Assembly (NCBI RefSeq): GCF_004352855.1
Contig: NZ_SJSC01000002.1
Coordinates: 496,001-560,000, forward strand
From: Marinomonas sp. KMM3893
GTDB taxonomy: Bacteria; Pseudomonadota; Gammaproteobacteria; Pseudomonadales; Marinomonadaceae
DNA: 64,000 nucleotides
Reading direction: 5' to 3'
Shown piece by piece: positions 19,431 to 28,777 of the stretch. The notes beneath the pieces were generated by a model. The model did not search any database. It was not told the DNA's origin and saw nothing but the letters and a program-made list of their open reading frames with translations. Numbering within the stretch: the stretch's first letter is position 1; every line of letters starts with the position of its first letter. Both the position numbers and the translations under genes were made by a program.

Positions 19431-20204
19431 TTACAAACGCATCTCTATGCCAGCGTCGCTCATGCGTTCTTTGGCTTGTTGGATACTGTATTCGCCAAAG
19501 TGGAAAATACTCGCGGCCAACACAGCGTCGGCTTTGCCTTCGATGACGCCATCAACAAGGTGATCTAGGTTACCCACACCACCAGACGCAATAACCGGCA
19601 CGTGAACCGCTTCGCTGATGGCACGGGTTACGCCCAAATCAAAGCCGTTTTTCGTGCCGTCGCGGTCCATACTGGTTAAGAGGATTTCCCCAGCGCCGTA
19701 TTCGACCATTTTTTTCGCCCATTCAACCGCGTCTAAGCCTGTTGGCTTGCGACCACCGTGGGTAAAAATTTCCCACTTGTCCGCTTCGCCTTCTTGGCTG
19801 ACTTTCTTCGCATCAATGGCGACCACAATACATTGTGAGCCAAAGCGTTCTGCGGCTTCACGTACAAACTCAGGGTTAAATACCGCTGCGGTATTAATGC
19901 CCACCTTGTCTGCGCCTGCGTTTAGCATACGACGAATGTCTTCACAGGTACGAATGCCGCCGCCAACGGTCAGCGGAATAAACACCTGGCTCGCAATGGC
20001 TTCGACCATATGGACTGTGGTTGCTCGATCGTCGGAGCTGGCGGTAATGTCCAAAAAGGTGATTTCGTCAGCGCCTTGCTCGTTGTAGCGTTTCGCCACT
20101 TCAACTGGGTCGCCAGCATCGCGAATGTCGACGAACTGAACGCCCTTTACCACTCGGCCATTGTCCACATCAAGACAAGGAATAATACGTTTTGCTAATC
20201 CCAT
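19431..20204 (-). CDS. hisF: Imidazole glycerol phosphate synthase cyclase subunit HisF
   Basis: HisF, with glutaminase HisH, converts PRFAR and ammonia into imidazole glycerol phosphate and AICAR. The 257-residue (beta/alpha)8 barrel starts [21 protein letters not shown] with catalytic Asp12 in CLDVD; the second catalytic Asp lies in [13 protein letters not shown], and both phosphate loops (GGGIRT, ASGGVG) are present. These features distinguish it from the paralogue HisA. It is the last gene of hisB-hisH-hisF, nine bases after hisH. hisA, normally between hisH and hisF, is missing. Confidence 0.97.
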   Translation of the reverse strand: MGLAKRIIPCLDVDNGRVVKGVQFVDIRDAGDPVEVAKRYNEQGADEITFLDITASSDDRATTVHMVEAIASQVFIPLTVGGGIRTCEDIRRMLNAGADKVGINTAAVFNPEFVREAAERFGSQCIVVAIDAKKVSQEGEADKWEIFTHGGRKPTGLDAVEWAKKMVEYGAGEILLTSMDRDGTKNGFDLGVTRAISEAVHVPVIASGGVGNLDHLVDGVIEGKADAVLAASIFHFGEYSIQQAKERMSDAGIEMRL

Positions 20205-20213
20205 AACAGGCTC

Positions 20214-20894
20214 CTAATCTTTGTTGGCCAAGGATGGTTTGCCATCCCAGTGAATAAAGTTTTTGTACAGTTGAAGGCCGTCTTCGTGGCTTTTTTCCGG
20301 GTGGAATTGCACCGCAAATACATTGTTGCGGGACAAGGCGACGCAAAACTCTAAGCCGTAATCACAGGTGCCAGCCACTTCGTTTTTGTTTTCTGGCACA
20401 ACATAAAAGCTGTGTACAAAATAAAAACGCGCGTTGTCTGGAATGCCTTCCCACAAGGGGTGATTAATGGTCTGTTTTACTTGGTTCCAGCCCATGTGCG
20501 GCACTTTTAGTTTGCTGCCGTCATGATCTGTGTGTTGCTCACCAAAGAAAAGGGCGTTGCCTTTGAAATGATCTAAACAATTCACGCCGCCGTTTTCTTC
20601 GCTGTGGGACATCAAAGACTGAATGCCAACACAAATCGCCAAAAAGGGCTTTTCAGCCATGGCTTTGCGAATACTAGGTACTAAACCTGCGTTGTACATC
20701 TCGCCGATACAATCTCGAATCGCGCCGACGCCAGGTAATAGCACGCGATCGGCTGCATCGATAACCGCCGGATCACTGGTGACGACCACTTGGGTGTTTT
20801 CATCAGCGACGAATTCTAATGCTTTGGCCACCGAGTGCAGGTTGCCCATGCCATAATCGATGACAGCAACAACCGATTTTTTAACTTCGTTCAT
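20214..20894 (-). CDS. hisH: Imidazole glycerol phosphate synthase glutaminase subunit HisH
   Basis: HisH hydrolyses glutamine and channels ammonia to HisF. The 226-residue class I amidotransferase has the early signature VIDYGMGNLHSV, the nucleophile Cys88 in LAICVGIQ, and the His/Glu of the triad in VQFHPEKSHEDG. In place of the common GxCxGxQ, the elbow here is AICVGIQSLM. An N-terminal extension of about eight residues precedes the core. It lies between hisB (9 bases) and hisF (9 bases), so one operon. Confidence 0.95.
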   Translation of the reverse strand: MNEVKKSVVAVIDYGMGNLHSVAKALEFVADENTQVVVTSDPAVIDAADRVLLPGVGAIRDCIGEMYNAGLVPSIRKAMAEKPFLAICVGIQSLMSHSEENGGVNCLDHFKGNALFFGEQHTDHDGSKLKVPHMGWNQVKQTINHPLWEGIPDNARFYFVHSFYVVPENKNEVAGTCDYGLEFCVALSRNNVFAVQFHPEKSHEDGLQLYKNFIHWDGKPSLANKD

Positions 20895-20903
20895 GCGAAA
20901 ATC

Positions 20904-21497
20904 CTACAAACAGCCTTTTGTCGATGGCATTTGACCTGCCATACGTTCGTCCACTTCTAGAGCCATGCGCAAGGCTCGACCAAATGCTTTAAAAATGGTT
21001 TCTGCTTGGTGGTGGGTGTTCTTACCACGAAGATTGTCCAAATGCAGTGTGACTTTGGCGTGGTTGATAAAGCCGTGGAAGAACTCGGAGAACAAATCCA
21101 CGTCAAAACCGCCCACAGAACCGCGAGTGAAAGGCACGTGCATTTCTAAGCCTGGACGACCAGAGAAATCGATAACCACGCGTGACAATGCTTCGTCTAA
21201 TGGTACGTAGGCATGGCCGTAACGTTTGATGCCTTTTTTGTCGCCCACAGCTATGTCAAAGGCTTGGCCTAGGGTAATGCCTAAATCTTCAACCGTGTGA
21301 TGAGCGTCAATATGAAGGTCACCAACCGCATGGATATCTAAGTCGATCAAGCCATGGCGTGCGACTTGCTCAAGCATATGGTCGAGAAAAGGGACGCCGG
21401 TGAAGCAATTGAATTTACCTGTACCATCTAGGTTGATCGATACCTTGATTTGAGTTTCAAGCGTATTTCGCTCGACACTAGCAATGCGGTCGGACAT
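20904..21497 (-). CDS. hisB: Imidazoleglycerol-phosphate dehydratase HisB
   Basis: HisB dehydrates imidazole glycerol phosphate to imidazole acetol phosphate. This is the monofunctional form, 197 residues from [16 protein letters not shown], with the two metal-binding His-rich motifs ([14 protein letters not shown] and [15 protein letters not shown]). It has no histidinol-phosphatase domain as found in the enteric bifunctional protein. SD GGAG lies ten bases before this start; the frame extends 14 codons upstream without an SD. First gene of hisBHF. Confidence 0.96.
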   Translation of the reverse strand: MSDRIASVERNTLETQIKVSINLDGTGKFNCFTGVPFLDHMLEQVARHGLIDLDIHAVGDLHIDAHHTVEDLGITLGQAFDIAVGDKKGIKRYGHAYVPLDEALSRVVIDFSGRPGLEMHVPFTRGSVGGFDVDLFSEFFHGFINHAKVTLHLDNLRGKNTHHQAETIFKAFGRALRMALEVDERMAGQMPSTKGCL

Positions 21498-21737
21498 TGA
21501 TTGGGTTCTCCACGTTGAGTCGTGACGCACTGGCATCACGGTTTAGGCCGTCAATTCAGAAAGCCGTTATAGATTGTCATTGAAAATCACAGTTGCCGTC
21601 ATTATAGAACGAGGGGTCTCTGGCTTCTATGCTTTACGCATCGTTTTTGATGAGTTGTTGCTATTGGATCGATAAACCAAGGGATCGAGTGCTATTATGT
21701 TACTAATTCAGCAAACTAAGTCTAAGGATTCAAGTCT

Positions 21738-23972
21738 ATGAAATGGCTAAAAAGGCTCGGTGTGGCAATGGGCGTTCTGTTGGTGTTGCTAATGGCAATA
21801 CTGGCTTACGTCATGTTTTTTGTTAATTCTGATTCATTCAAAACGGAATTACAGAAAGTGGCCCTCGAAAAAGCAGACATACATCTTCGCATTGATGGTG
21901 ATATTCAGTGGTCTTTCTTCCCTTGGCTTGGCCTAGAGTTAGACGATATTGGTGTCGCTATAGGGAAAGACCCAGAAATTCTGCAATTTGATCGTGCCGA
22001 GTTCGGTCTCGCCATCTTGCCGTTGTTAAAACATACGATTCAAGTCGATCGTGTGCGTTTGGTTAACCTAAAAGCCAGCTTAAATGTCGATAAATCTGGA
22101 CGTGGCAACTGGCAACGTTTCCCAGAAGCTGATGCGACGAGTACGCCTGACACCGCCCCGGCGGCAAGCAACAATGCACCGGCGTCCAGCAGTTATCAGG
22201 CCGCCTCATCAGGGGGAGATGCATCCAGCATTCCTAATATCCAGCTAGACAGCTTGGAAATCGATAATGCGCAAGTGACTTACATCGATGAAAAAACACA
22301 GCAAAAAATCGATGCGACCTTTAATGTCAATTTAAGCAATGTGCAGTGGGATAAAGCGTGGCCAATGGTGATGGACGCCGTGGTTAAGCAAAGCGACCTA
22401 GCGGGAAAAAACACCCTGACGGTATCCAGCAAGTTGACCGGTGACCTGACGGTGTTCCCAAACCGAGAAGTTTTCTCGTTAGCGAATGCGTCCTTGTCGA
22501 CAGAGTTACAAGGCGATGCCTTGCCGGCTAGCCCATTAAAAGCCACCTTGGCGATCAAACAATTGGATATGGACGTGCCCCAAGAGAACCTCTTTATGGA
22601 TGGTGTCTCGGTGGATGCGTTGGGAGTGAGCGCAAGCGCCAAAGTTCAGCTGTATCAAGTGTTGAGTAACCCGCAATACACAGCGTCTCTTTCTATCGGT
22701 GAATTCAACCCACGCAAAGTGCTGCAGCAACTGAACATTACTCTGCCTGACATGGCCGACGATAGCGCACTGACCAAAGCCAGTGGTAATGTGAAAATAG
22801 AAGGCAGTCGTAATGAACTGGTGGTTCAGCCTATGACTCTTGCTTTAGACGATACCAATCTGCAAGTTCATGTTGTGACTGAACTGTCTCCATTGCGCTG
22901 GGATGTGAACGTCAAAGGCAACAACCTGAATTTGGACCGCTATTTACCACCCGAAGCGACGGACTCAGAAAGTAAACAAGGTGAGAAGCAGGCCACGAAG
23001 GACACCACGGCCAGCAAAGCAGGAAGCACAACCAGTAGTGCGAATGAAGAACTGGTGCCGTTGGATCTTGTGCGTTCCTTATACGGTCATGTTGGTTTGG
23101 CATTTACAAATCTAACCGTGAAAAAACTGCAACTCGATAATGTTGACCTTGATGCCACTATGGCCAATGGCATGGTTCATGTGTCGCCTGCCGCAGTGAG
23201 CCTGTACCAAGGCAGTGCAACGTTAAAAGCGACCTATGATGCGCGCACGAACACGCCTAAATTGTCGGTATCGTCGCGCGTCAAAGGCATTGAAATTCAG
23301 CCTCTTCTAAAAGACTTTATGGACCTTGATAAGTTGTCAGGCACCACCTCGTTAACGGGAGAATTAAGCAGCAAAGGCAATCAAGTGGATACCTTGATGG
23401 CGAATCTAAACGGAGACTTCTTAGCCGAGATTAACAATGGCGCCTTAGTGGGTGTGAATTTGACTAAGAGTGTTTGTCAGGGGATTGCTGCGGTACGAAA
23501 AGAGTCATTGAAGAGCAGTGATTTCAGTGCCAATACGCCGTTTGAAACCATGGATTTTCCGATTCATATCGTCAACGGTAAGGTGTCGACTCCTGGGTTA
23601 ACCATGACGTCTGTTGGCTTATCCGTCACCGGTGATGGGATTGTTTCTTTGCCAAATAAATCGCTCGATTATCAAGTAAATGTCGCTGTGGCTGGCAGTG
23701 AGCTAGACCATGCTTGTCGAGTGAATGAGAAACTGACGAAACTGGCTTTTCCTGTCGTTTGTAAGGGGCAGTTCAGTGATGACCCTACCAGCTTGTGTCG
23801 TCCAGACATAAAAGGGTTTGGGAATATTTTTGCGGAGCTGGCGAAGGCGGAATTAAAAGACAAACTGGATGCCGAAAAAGCACGATTGAAAGAGAAAAAA
23901 GACGCTAAAATCGACGAAGCAAAAGAAAAATTGCAAGAAAAGCTAAAAGATAAATTGAAGAACTTATTCTAA
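21738..23972 (+). CDS. asmA: AsmA family protein
   Basis: AsmA-like proteins span the periplasm from an inner-membrane anchor; they belong to the bridge-like lipid transport superfamily and affect outer-membrane assembly. The 744-residue protein has a single N-terminal membrane helix (about 8-30) and the AsmA start pattern (GDIQWSFFPWLGLELDDIGV). A Ser/Ala/Thr-rich linker lies near 135-160, a second Lys/Ser/Thr-rich linker near 415-440, and an AsmA_2-like C-terminal domain ends in a Lys/Glu-rich helical tail (about 695-744). The gene lies between the his operon and mutY, as in Pseudomonas. Confidence 0.92.
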   Translation: MKWLKRLGVAMGVLLVLLMAILAYVMFFVNSDSFKTELQKVALEKADIHLRIDGDIQWSFFPWLGLELDDIGVAIGKDPEILQFDRAEFGLAILPLLKHTIQVDRVRLVNLKASLNVDKSGRGNWQRFPEADATSTPDTAPAASNNAPASSSYQAASSGGDASSIPNIQLDSLEIDNAQVTYIDEKTQQKIDATFNVNLSNVQWDKAWPMVMDAVVKQSDLAGKNTLTVSSKLTGDLTVFPNREVFSLANASLSTELQGDALPASPLKATLAIKQLDMDVPQENLFMDGVSVDALGVSASAKVQLYQVLSNPQYTASLSIGEFNPRKVLQQLNITLPDMADDSALTKASGNVKIEGSRNELVVQPMTLALDDTNLQVHVVTELSPLRWDVNVKGNNLNLDRYLPPEATDSESKQGEKQATKDTTASKAGSTTSSANEELVPLDLVRSLYGHVGLAFTNLTVKKLQLDNVDLDATMANGMVHVSPAAVSLYQGSATLKATYDARTNTPKLSVSSRVKGIEIQPLLKDFMDLDKLSGTTSLTGELSSKGNQVDTLMANLNGDFLAEINNGALVGVNLTKSVCQGIAAVRKESLKSSDFSANTPFETMDFPIHIVNGKVSTPGLTMTSVGLSVTGDGIVSLPNKSLDYQVNVAVAGSELDHACRVNEKLTKLAFPVVCKGQFSDDPTSLCRPDIKGFGNIFAELAKAELKDKLDAEKARLKEKKDAKIDEAKEKLQEKLKDKLKNLF

Positions 23973-24025
23973 CCGCGACGCTGGTCTTTTAAGCTTAGAA
24001 CGCAAGATAATAGTGTGAGAAATGA

Positions 24026-25087
24026 ATGCAAGCAGTAGAAAACTTCGCACCACGCGTACTCGCGTGGTTCGATGAGTTTGGGCGTAAAAACCTACCGTGG
24101 CAGCAAGAGAAAACACCGTATCGGGTCTGGATCTCAGAGATCATGTTACAGCAGACCCAGGTGACGACTGTGATCCCGTATTACCATAAATTTATGGCCT
24201 CCTTTCCAACGGTTGAAGCACTGGCGGCCGCCGAGCAGGACGAAGTGCTCGCCCATTGGAGTGGGTTAGGCTATTACGCCCGCGCTCGTAATATGCACAA
24301 AGCGGCCAAAATGTTGGTCGATGAGCTGGATAGCGAGTTTCCACAAAGTGTCGAAGGCGTCTGTGAGCTTCCCGGTATTGGTCGCTCAACGGCATCGGCT
24401 ATCTTATCTATTTCTCGTGGGGTTCAAGCGGCCATTTTGGATGGCAATGTAAAGCGAGTGCTGGCGCGTTTCCATGCGGTGCCTACTTGGCCTGGCGAGA
24501 AAAAAACGGAAAATGCGATGTGGGCGTTGGCTGAACACTATATGCCAGCGCAGCGCTGCGGCGATTACACTCAAGCTATGATGGATCTTGGGGCGACGTT
24601 ATGCACACGCTCTAAGCCTCAATGCCTTATTTGCCCACTCGAAAAAGATTGTTTAGGGCGCCGCACAGAAGACCCAACTCAATTCCCCATTCGCAAACCT
24701 AAGAAAGCAGCGAAGCCAGAAAGAAGTATACAGTTGTTGGTTTTAGTAAACGAAGACAACCAAGTGTTTATGGAAAAACGTCCTCAATCTGGTATCTGGG
24801 GAGGGCTCTGGAGTTTGCCAGAGCTGGCGAGCGAAGAAAGTGTGGTCTTGCATGTGGAGCAGCGTTTTCAAACCCATATTCACAACATCGCCCCTTTGAG
24901 TGTATTTCGTCATACCTTTAGCCATTACCATTTGGATATAGAACCGAGTCAGGTGCGTATTGGTTCTATTGATGCGGTTTTTGAAGCAGGGAAATATCAG
25001 TGGTTTTCGTTGCACGAAGCGTTTGATCTAGGCTTACCCGCACCAGTGCGGACTATTTTAACAGGCCTAGAGAATACATCCTGTTGA
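24026..25087 (+). CDS. mutY: A/G-specific adenine glycosylase MutY
   Basis: MutY removes adenine paired with 8-oxoguanine and so prevents G:C to T:A mutations. The 353-residue protein has the helix-hairpin-helix ELPGIGRSTASAIL with catalytic Asp139 (ILDGNV), the adenine-activating Glu38 in ISEIMLQQTQV, and the [4Fe-4S] ligands C193, C200, C203 and C209 in the expected 6-2-5 spacing. A Nudix-like C-terminal domain (about 230-345) recognises 8-oxoG. It follows asmA by 53 bases and precedes yggX, an order known in many gammaproteobacteria. Confidence 0.97.
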   Translation: MQAVENFAPRVLAWFDEFGRKNLPWQQEKTPYRVWISEIMLQQTQVTTVIPYYHKFMASFPTVEALAAAEQDEVLAHWSGLGYYARARNMHKAAKMLVDELDSEFPQSVEGVCELPGIGRSTASAILSISRGVQAAILDGNVKRVLARFHAVPTWPGEKKTENAMWALAEHYMPAQRCGDYTQAMMDLGATLCTRSKPQCLICPLEKDCLGRRTEDPTQFPIRKPKKAAKPERSIQLLVLVNEDNQVFMEKRPQSGIWGGLWSLPELASEESVVLHVEQRFQTHIHNIAPLSVFRHTFSHYHLDIEPSQVRIGSIDAVFEAGKYQWFSLHEAFDLGLPAPVRTILTGLENTSC

Positions 25088-25113
25088 TCAAATAGGGCGG
25101 TTTGGCTATCGCT

Positions 25114-25146
25114 TCAAGGCATAACTTCTGGGTTATGCCTTGATTT
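25114..25146 (+). terminator. Hairpin after mutY, possible weak terminator
   Basis: A perfect 12-bp stem (TCAAGGCATAAC and its complement) encloses a six-base loop, followed by only TTT. It lies 27 bases after the mutY stop and about 55 bases before yggX. It may terminate or attenuate transcription into yggX. Confidence 0.55.
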
Positions 25147-25201
25147 CTGATGCTTAAGCGCCATTATTGAAACTATCCTTTTTTTATGGCGAGTTATCCT
25201 T

Positions 25202-25486
25202 ATGTCGAATACTGTTTTTTGCAAAAAGTTCCAAAAAGACATGGAGGCGTTAGATCGCGCACCATTACCTGGCGCCAAAGGGCAAGAGATTTTACAAACG
25301 GTTTCTAAGCAAGCATGGCAAGAGTGGCAGTTGCTGCAAACCATGATGATTAATGAAAAGCAGTTGAATCTGATGTTGCCTGAATCGCGTAAGTACGTGA
25401 TGGAGCAGATGGAGAAATTCTTAAACAATGAGCCGACCGACAAGGTGACAGGCTACGTTAGCCCAGATGATATTGTCGAGCTGTAA
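25202..25486 (+). CDS. yggX: Probable Fe(2+)-trafficking protein YggX
   Basis: YggX is a small cytoplasmic protein linked to iron handling and protection of iron-sulfur clusters from oxidation. The 94-residue product matches the family over its whole length, with the conserved early Cys in TVFCKKF, the [14 protein letters not shown] stretch and the helical [17 protein letters not shown] segment. The family typically follows mutY, as here. The SD is weak, and a hairpin separates it from mutY, so it may have its own promoter. Confidence 0.95.
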   Translation: MSNTVFCKKFQKDMEALDRAPLPGAKGQEILQTVSKQAWQEWQLLQTMMINEKQLNLMLPESRKYVMEQMEKFLNNEPTDKVTGYVSPDDIVEL

Positions 25487-25510
25487 ACTGCAGCGTGCAT
25501 GACAGCGAAT

Positions 25511-25547
25511 AAAAAGCCGATTCGGAGAAATCTGAATCGGCTTTTTT
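25511..25547. terminator. Bidirectional terminator between yggX and the FliL-like gene
   Basis: Arms AAAAGCCGATTC and GAATCGGCTTTT are perfectly complementary around a ten-base loop, with T runs on both strands. It serves converging genes. Confidence 0.9.
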
Positions 25548-25573
25548 ACGGCTGAAAGAGCGCGAAAGAAGGT

Positions 25574-25993
25574 TTATTGGGTTAAAAAACTGGCAAACAG
25601 TACGCTTTTCACCGGTTCTTGGTTGGTTTCGGCTTTCATCGCAGCATTAACAGCGACCGCGGCTTCTTCGCGGGTTTTTTCTCTTGCTTGGGCGCCAGAG
25701 ACTTGCTCGTCTGTGCGCGAGCTTAAAAACATCACTAAAGCATCGCGTATTAGTGGCATATTGTCTTGAATAATGGCTTCATGGGAGACATCTGTTTGCA
25801 ACGTTATACTGGTCTTAATGTATTTTAGTCGGTTACTGGCGGTTGTGTAATTGACAATAAAGTCTGGGGTAAGCTCTACGTAAGCAGGTTGAGCGGTGTT
25901 TTCCTCGTCGGCGGCCAGAGCAAAGGTGCTGAGCAGAGAGGTCATAATTAAGCTCAGTGCGAAAAATTGTTTTAAAGGCGTTATCAGTGACAT
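25574..25993 (-). CDS. Secreted FliL-like protein
   Basis: The 139-residue protein has a cleavable signal peptide (about 1-27, ending FALA-AD). Its mature part resembles the periplasmic domain of FliL: YVELTPDFIVNY, then YIKTSITLQT, an IRDALVMFLSSRT helix and a C-terminal strand SVLFASFLTQ. Genuine FliL sits in flagellar operons and keeps its membrane helix. This copy is a lone gene with a predicted cleaved signal, so it is probably a FliL-related protein with a separate role. It converges on yggX and is divergent from dsbB. Confidence 0.8.
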   Translation of the reverse strand: MSLITPLKQFFALSLIMTSLLSTFALAADEENTAQPAYVELTPDFIVNYTTASNRLKYIKTSITLQTDVSHEAIIQDNMPLIRDALVMFLSSRTDEQVSGAQAREKTREEAAVAVNAAMKAETNQEPVKSVLFASFLTQ

Positions 25994-26133
25994 TATCTGG
26001 TCTCGTACTCGTTTTGATTGTCAGTATACTAACTGGCATTAACGCATTGCGACAGTAGCAAGACGAACTTTTCCACATTGTCATTGTCCATGCTTTTTTT
26101 CAAATTCAATATACTGGAATGTCTGGGATTTAT

Positions 26134-26637
26134 ATGTTTTCTATTTTTTCAGCACGTCGTTTTCATGGTGTTATTGGGGTGGCGGCTTTTGCTTTGCTAG
26201 GCGCAGCGTTTTACATGGAATATCAAATGGACTTGGAACCGTGCCCGTTATGCATGCTCCAGCGTATTGCTTTCTTATGTATTGGTGTTTTTTCATTGGT
26301 TTCTGCGGCGGTATCGAGCGAACGAGTGCGAAAGTGGCTCGCTGGGACCGTTGTCGTATTGTCTGTGTTGGGGGCGGCGCTGGCCATTCGCCATTTGTAT
26401 CTGCAAAATTTACCCATTGATGAACTGCCGGCGTGCTTGCCCGGATTAAGTTACATGGTCGATGCTTTTCCTTGGCAAGATATTGCCAAAGCAATGATCA
26501 TGGGAACCGGAGATTGTGGCGAGGTGGTATGGACCTTCTTAGGTTTGAGCATTCCTGGTTGGACATTGATCGCGTTTATTGGCATGGCGATTGTGAATCT
26601 ATTTATCGTCTTTCGCCGCATTAATAAGGGCGAATAA
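26134..26637 (+). CDS. dsbB: Disulfide bond formation protein DsbB
   Basis: DsbB is the four-helix inner-membrane enzyme that reoxidises DsbA and passes electrons to quinone. The 167-residue protein has four hydrophobic helices, the first Cys pair C37-P-L-C40 in a periplasmic loop, and the second pair in the LPACLPGL and GTGDCGEV segments of the larger loop. I start at MFSIFSARRF, preceded by GGGA at good spacing; an ATG five codons upstream has no SD. It lies just upstream of algQ, as in Pseudomonas, and partners dsbA at 14676. Confidence 0.95.
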   Translation: MFSIFSARRFHGVIGVAAFALLGAAFYMEYQMDLEPCPLCMLQRIAFLCIGVFSLVSAAVSSERVRKWLAGTVVVLSVLGAALAIRHLYLQNLPIDELPACLPGLSYMVDAFPWQDIAKAMIMGTGDCGEVVWTFLGLSIPGWTLIAFIGMAIVNLFIVFRRINKGE

Positions 26638-26794
26638 CAGGGCTTCGAAACGTTACAAATCCTTTAATTGAGTTGCTTGCAGGGGGTAAACGTTCGGAAT
26701 ATGCTTGAGACAAAGCTTTATTAGGGCATTATGTTACTGACCATTAGCGAGAAGTGTATTGAAAACTCGTTATCGCAAGAATGGAGCCATTATT

Positions 26795-27265
26795 ATGTTA
26801 GAGCGATGTAAGACAGCACAAGAACGATGGGGTGGAGTTCATGAGATCATTGACCGTTGGCTAGCACAGCGTCGTCAACTGATTGAAGCGGGTATGCAGC
26901 TGCGTGAGCGTGGCGAGTACACACCAACAGACACCCCTAAAATCCAAGCCTTTTGTGAGCTGCTTGTGGATTATGTATCGGTGGGGCATTTTAATGTATA
27001 CGAACAACTTGCACTGGAAGCAAAAGACTTTCGTGATGATCATGCTTTAACGCTGCTAAAAGAGTTGTTACCTGAAATTGATGGTACTACTCAGCTGGCG
27101 CTTGAGTTCAATGATAAATACGACACGAAAGAGCATTGTAATGGACAATTAGAAGCGCTTTTATTTTCGTTGCAGGCGTTAAGTGTCATTATGGCAGAAC
27201 GTTTTGAATACGAAGATAGACTGATCAAGGAACTCCATGAAGCTCATAGCGAACAAAGCACTTAA
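26795..27265 (+). CDS. algQ: Anti-sigma70 regulator AlgQ/Rsd
   Basis: Rsd/AlgQ proteins bind region 4 of the main sigma factor and free RNA polymerase for alternative sigma factors. AlgQ also affects alginate and siderophore production in Pseudomonas. The 156-residue all-helical protein begins MLERCKTAQERWGGVHE, closely like AlgQ, with the LLVDYVSVGHFNVYEQ signature and the late RFEYEDRLI helix. The start with SD GGAG nine bases upstream is preferred over one 12 codons earlier. The last 29 bases overlap the next gene in another frame, so the two are co-transcribed. Confidence 0.94.
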   Translation: MLERCKTAQERWGGVHEIIDRWLAQRRQLIEAGMQLRERGEYTPTDTPKIQAFCELLVDYVSVGHFNVYEQLALEAKDFRDDHALTLLKELLPEIDGTTQLALEFNDKYDTKEHCNGQLEALLFSLQALSVIMAERFEYEDRLIKELHEAHSEQST

Positions 27266-28223
27266 GCTAGGTGCTGTTATCGGCACGGCCGCAATGCTGC
27301 TGTCGTGTTCTGCTAAATCGCCGGAACGAACCGCTGAGTATGCGGTTCAAGGCCTTTACTCTGCTGCACTTAGTAATGATGGCAGCGCGGCCCTTGTTGG
27401 CTCTATACAGCATGGGGGTAGTTATTGGACCACGGCGTTAAACGACCGTCGTTTCAATTGGAATCATGCGAAAGGCGAATACACCTCTTTAATTAGTGTC
27501 GATATTGATCCGACCAATGCGTTCGCCGCGACCGGATCAGCTCGCACCCTAGTGTTATGGAATACCAGCAGCGGCCAGTCGGCTGGTTTCTGGAATACCC
27601 CAGGTGACATCAAATCTCTAAAGCTAACCAATAATGGTGATTACGCCTTGTTAGGGTTAGATGATCAAACTGCACGTTATTTTGATGTGAAAAATGGCGG
27701 CATTAAACAAACCTTTCGAACCGGCGCGATTGTGCGATCTGTGGACGTTTCCCCTGATGGACGATTGGGGCTAACCGGAGACGATAATCGCCAAGTCATC
27801 CTATGGGATACCCAGACAGGTGAGAAAAAATTCAGTTGGTTGTTGAGCAATCGTATCTCGACAGTGGCTTTATCAGCAGATGGAAAATACGCATTTGGCG
27901 CCGCACAACTGGGTAATGCCAAAGTCTGGTCAACGCTTACCGGCAGAGAAATCGCCTTAATAGACACAGGCAGTCTAGATAAGCGCCAAAACACCATTAG
28001 CCAAGCGGTCTTTTCAGCGGATGATAGAAAACTGTTACTTGGTGGCATTAACCGTCGTGTATCCTTACGAGACATCAGCAGTGGCGAAGTGCTGCAAGAA
28101 TGGGACTTGTATCTTAAAGAGGCGTTACGCCCAACAGGGTCAAGTGTGTTGGCGTTATCCTATGGTAAAGACGGACGTTATTACGCGATTGGCAGTAATG
28201 GCTACCTTAATGTATTGGAATAA
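27237..28223 (+). CDS. WD40-like beta-propeller lipoprotein
   Basis: The 328-residue precursor has a lipoprotein signal with lipobox LLSC, Cys24 being the lipidated residue. No Asp follows at +2, so outer-membrane sorting is likely. The mature part consists of about seven WD40-type blades; several repeat patterns of the SPDGRLGLTGDDN / VILWDTQTG type are visible from residue 40 to the end. Such propellers are usually protein-interaction platforms; no enzyme motif is seen. The start has SD AAGGA and lies inside the end of algQ, overlapping 29 bases. The partner or client is unknown. Confidence 0.88.
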   Translation: MKLIANKALKLGAVIGTAAMLLSCSAKSPERTAEYAVQGLYSAALSNDGSAALVGSIQHGGSYWTTALNDRRFNWNHAKGEYTSLISVDIDPTNAFAATGSARTLVLWNTSSGQSAGFWNTPGDIKSLKLTNNGDYALLGLDDQTARYFDVKNGGIKQTFRTGAIVRSVDVSPDGRLGLTGDDNRQVILWDTQTGEKKFSWLLSNRISTVALSADGKYAFGAAQLGNAKVWSTLTGREIALIDTGSLDKRQNTISQAVFSADDRKLLLGGINRRVSLRDISSGEVLQEWDLYLKEALRPTGSSVLALSYGKDGRYYAIGSNGYLNVLE

Positions 28224-28263
28224 CGATTTTTTTAAATCACGAATCTACTGGAACAAATAGCTC

Positions 28264-28665
28264 ATGTTTTCTTTCCCCGCAAAATGGGCATCGTTGGCGG
28301 CCTTGCAAGGCCTTCTTTCGGTCGCTGCTGGTGCGTTTGGTGCCCACGCTTTAAGTCATCTTCTCAACGCAAACGCATTAAGCTGGTGGCATACCGCGAG
28401 TCAATATTTGATGTACCATGCGTTAGCAGGCTTATTGGCGGCTGCGCTGGCAAGTTATCTTCCTGCCGCGAAAAAAATCATTATTCTGTTTGTGGTAGGC
28501 AATACCATCTTTTCTGGTAGTCTCTATATTATGGCGCTGACAGGTGTCTTGTGGTTAGGTGCCATTATGCCGATTGGCGGCACATGTTATTTGCTAGGCT
28601 GGTTTTTCCTGACAAAATCTCTGTGGCAATGGCAAACTAATAAACAAGAGCCTGAGACTAAGTAA
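28264..28665 (+). CDS. DUF423 inner-membrane protein (YgdD-like)
   Basis: A 133-residue protein with four hydrophobic helices and the DUF423 signatures: early AGAFGAHAL, the TASQYLMYHALA segment, GSLYIMALTG and IMPIGGTCYLLGW. The biochemical function of this family is not established. It follows the propeller lipoprotein by 40 bases and may be the last gene of the algQ transcript. Confidence 0.92.
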   Translation: MFSFPAKWASLAALQGLLSVAAGAFGAHALSHLLNANALSWWHTASQYLMYHALAGLLAAALASYLPAAKKIIILFVVGNTIFSGSLYIMALTGVLWLGAIMPIGGTCYLLGWFFLTKSLWQWQTNKQEPETK

Positions 28666-28777
28666 AGCGCAAAGCAGGACATCAAGATTAAATTCCGGTA
28701 GGATAGCCGCCAAAATTCACGGTCGATCAAAAAATGTTCGATAGTCTGTTTCCGCTAAAGTGGCACGAATCAAAATC

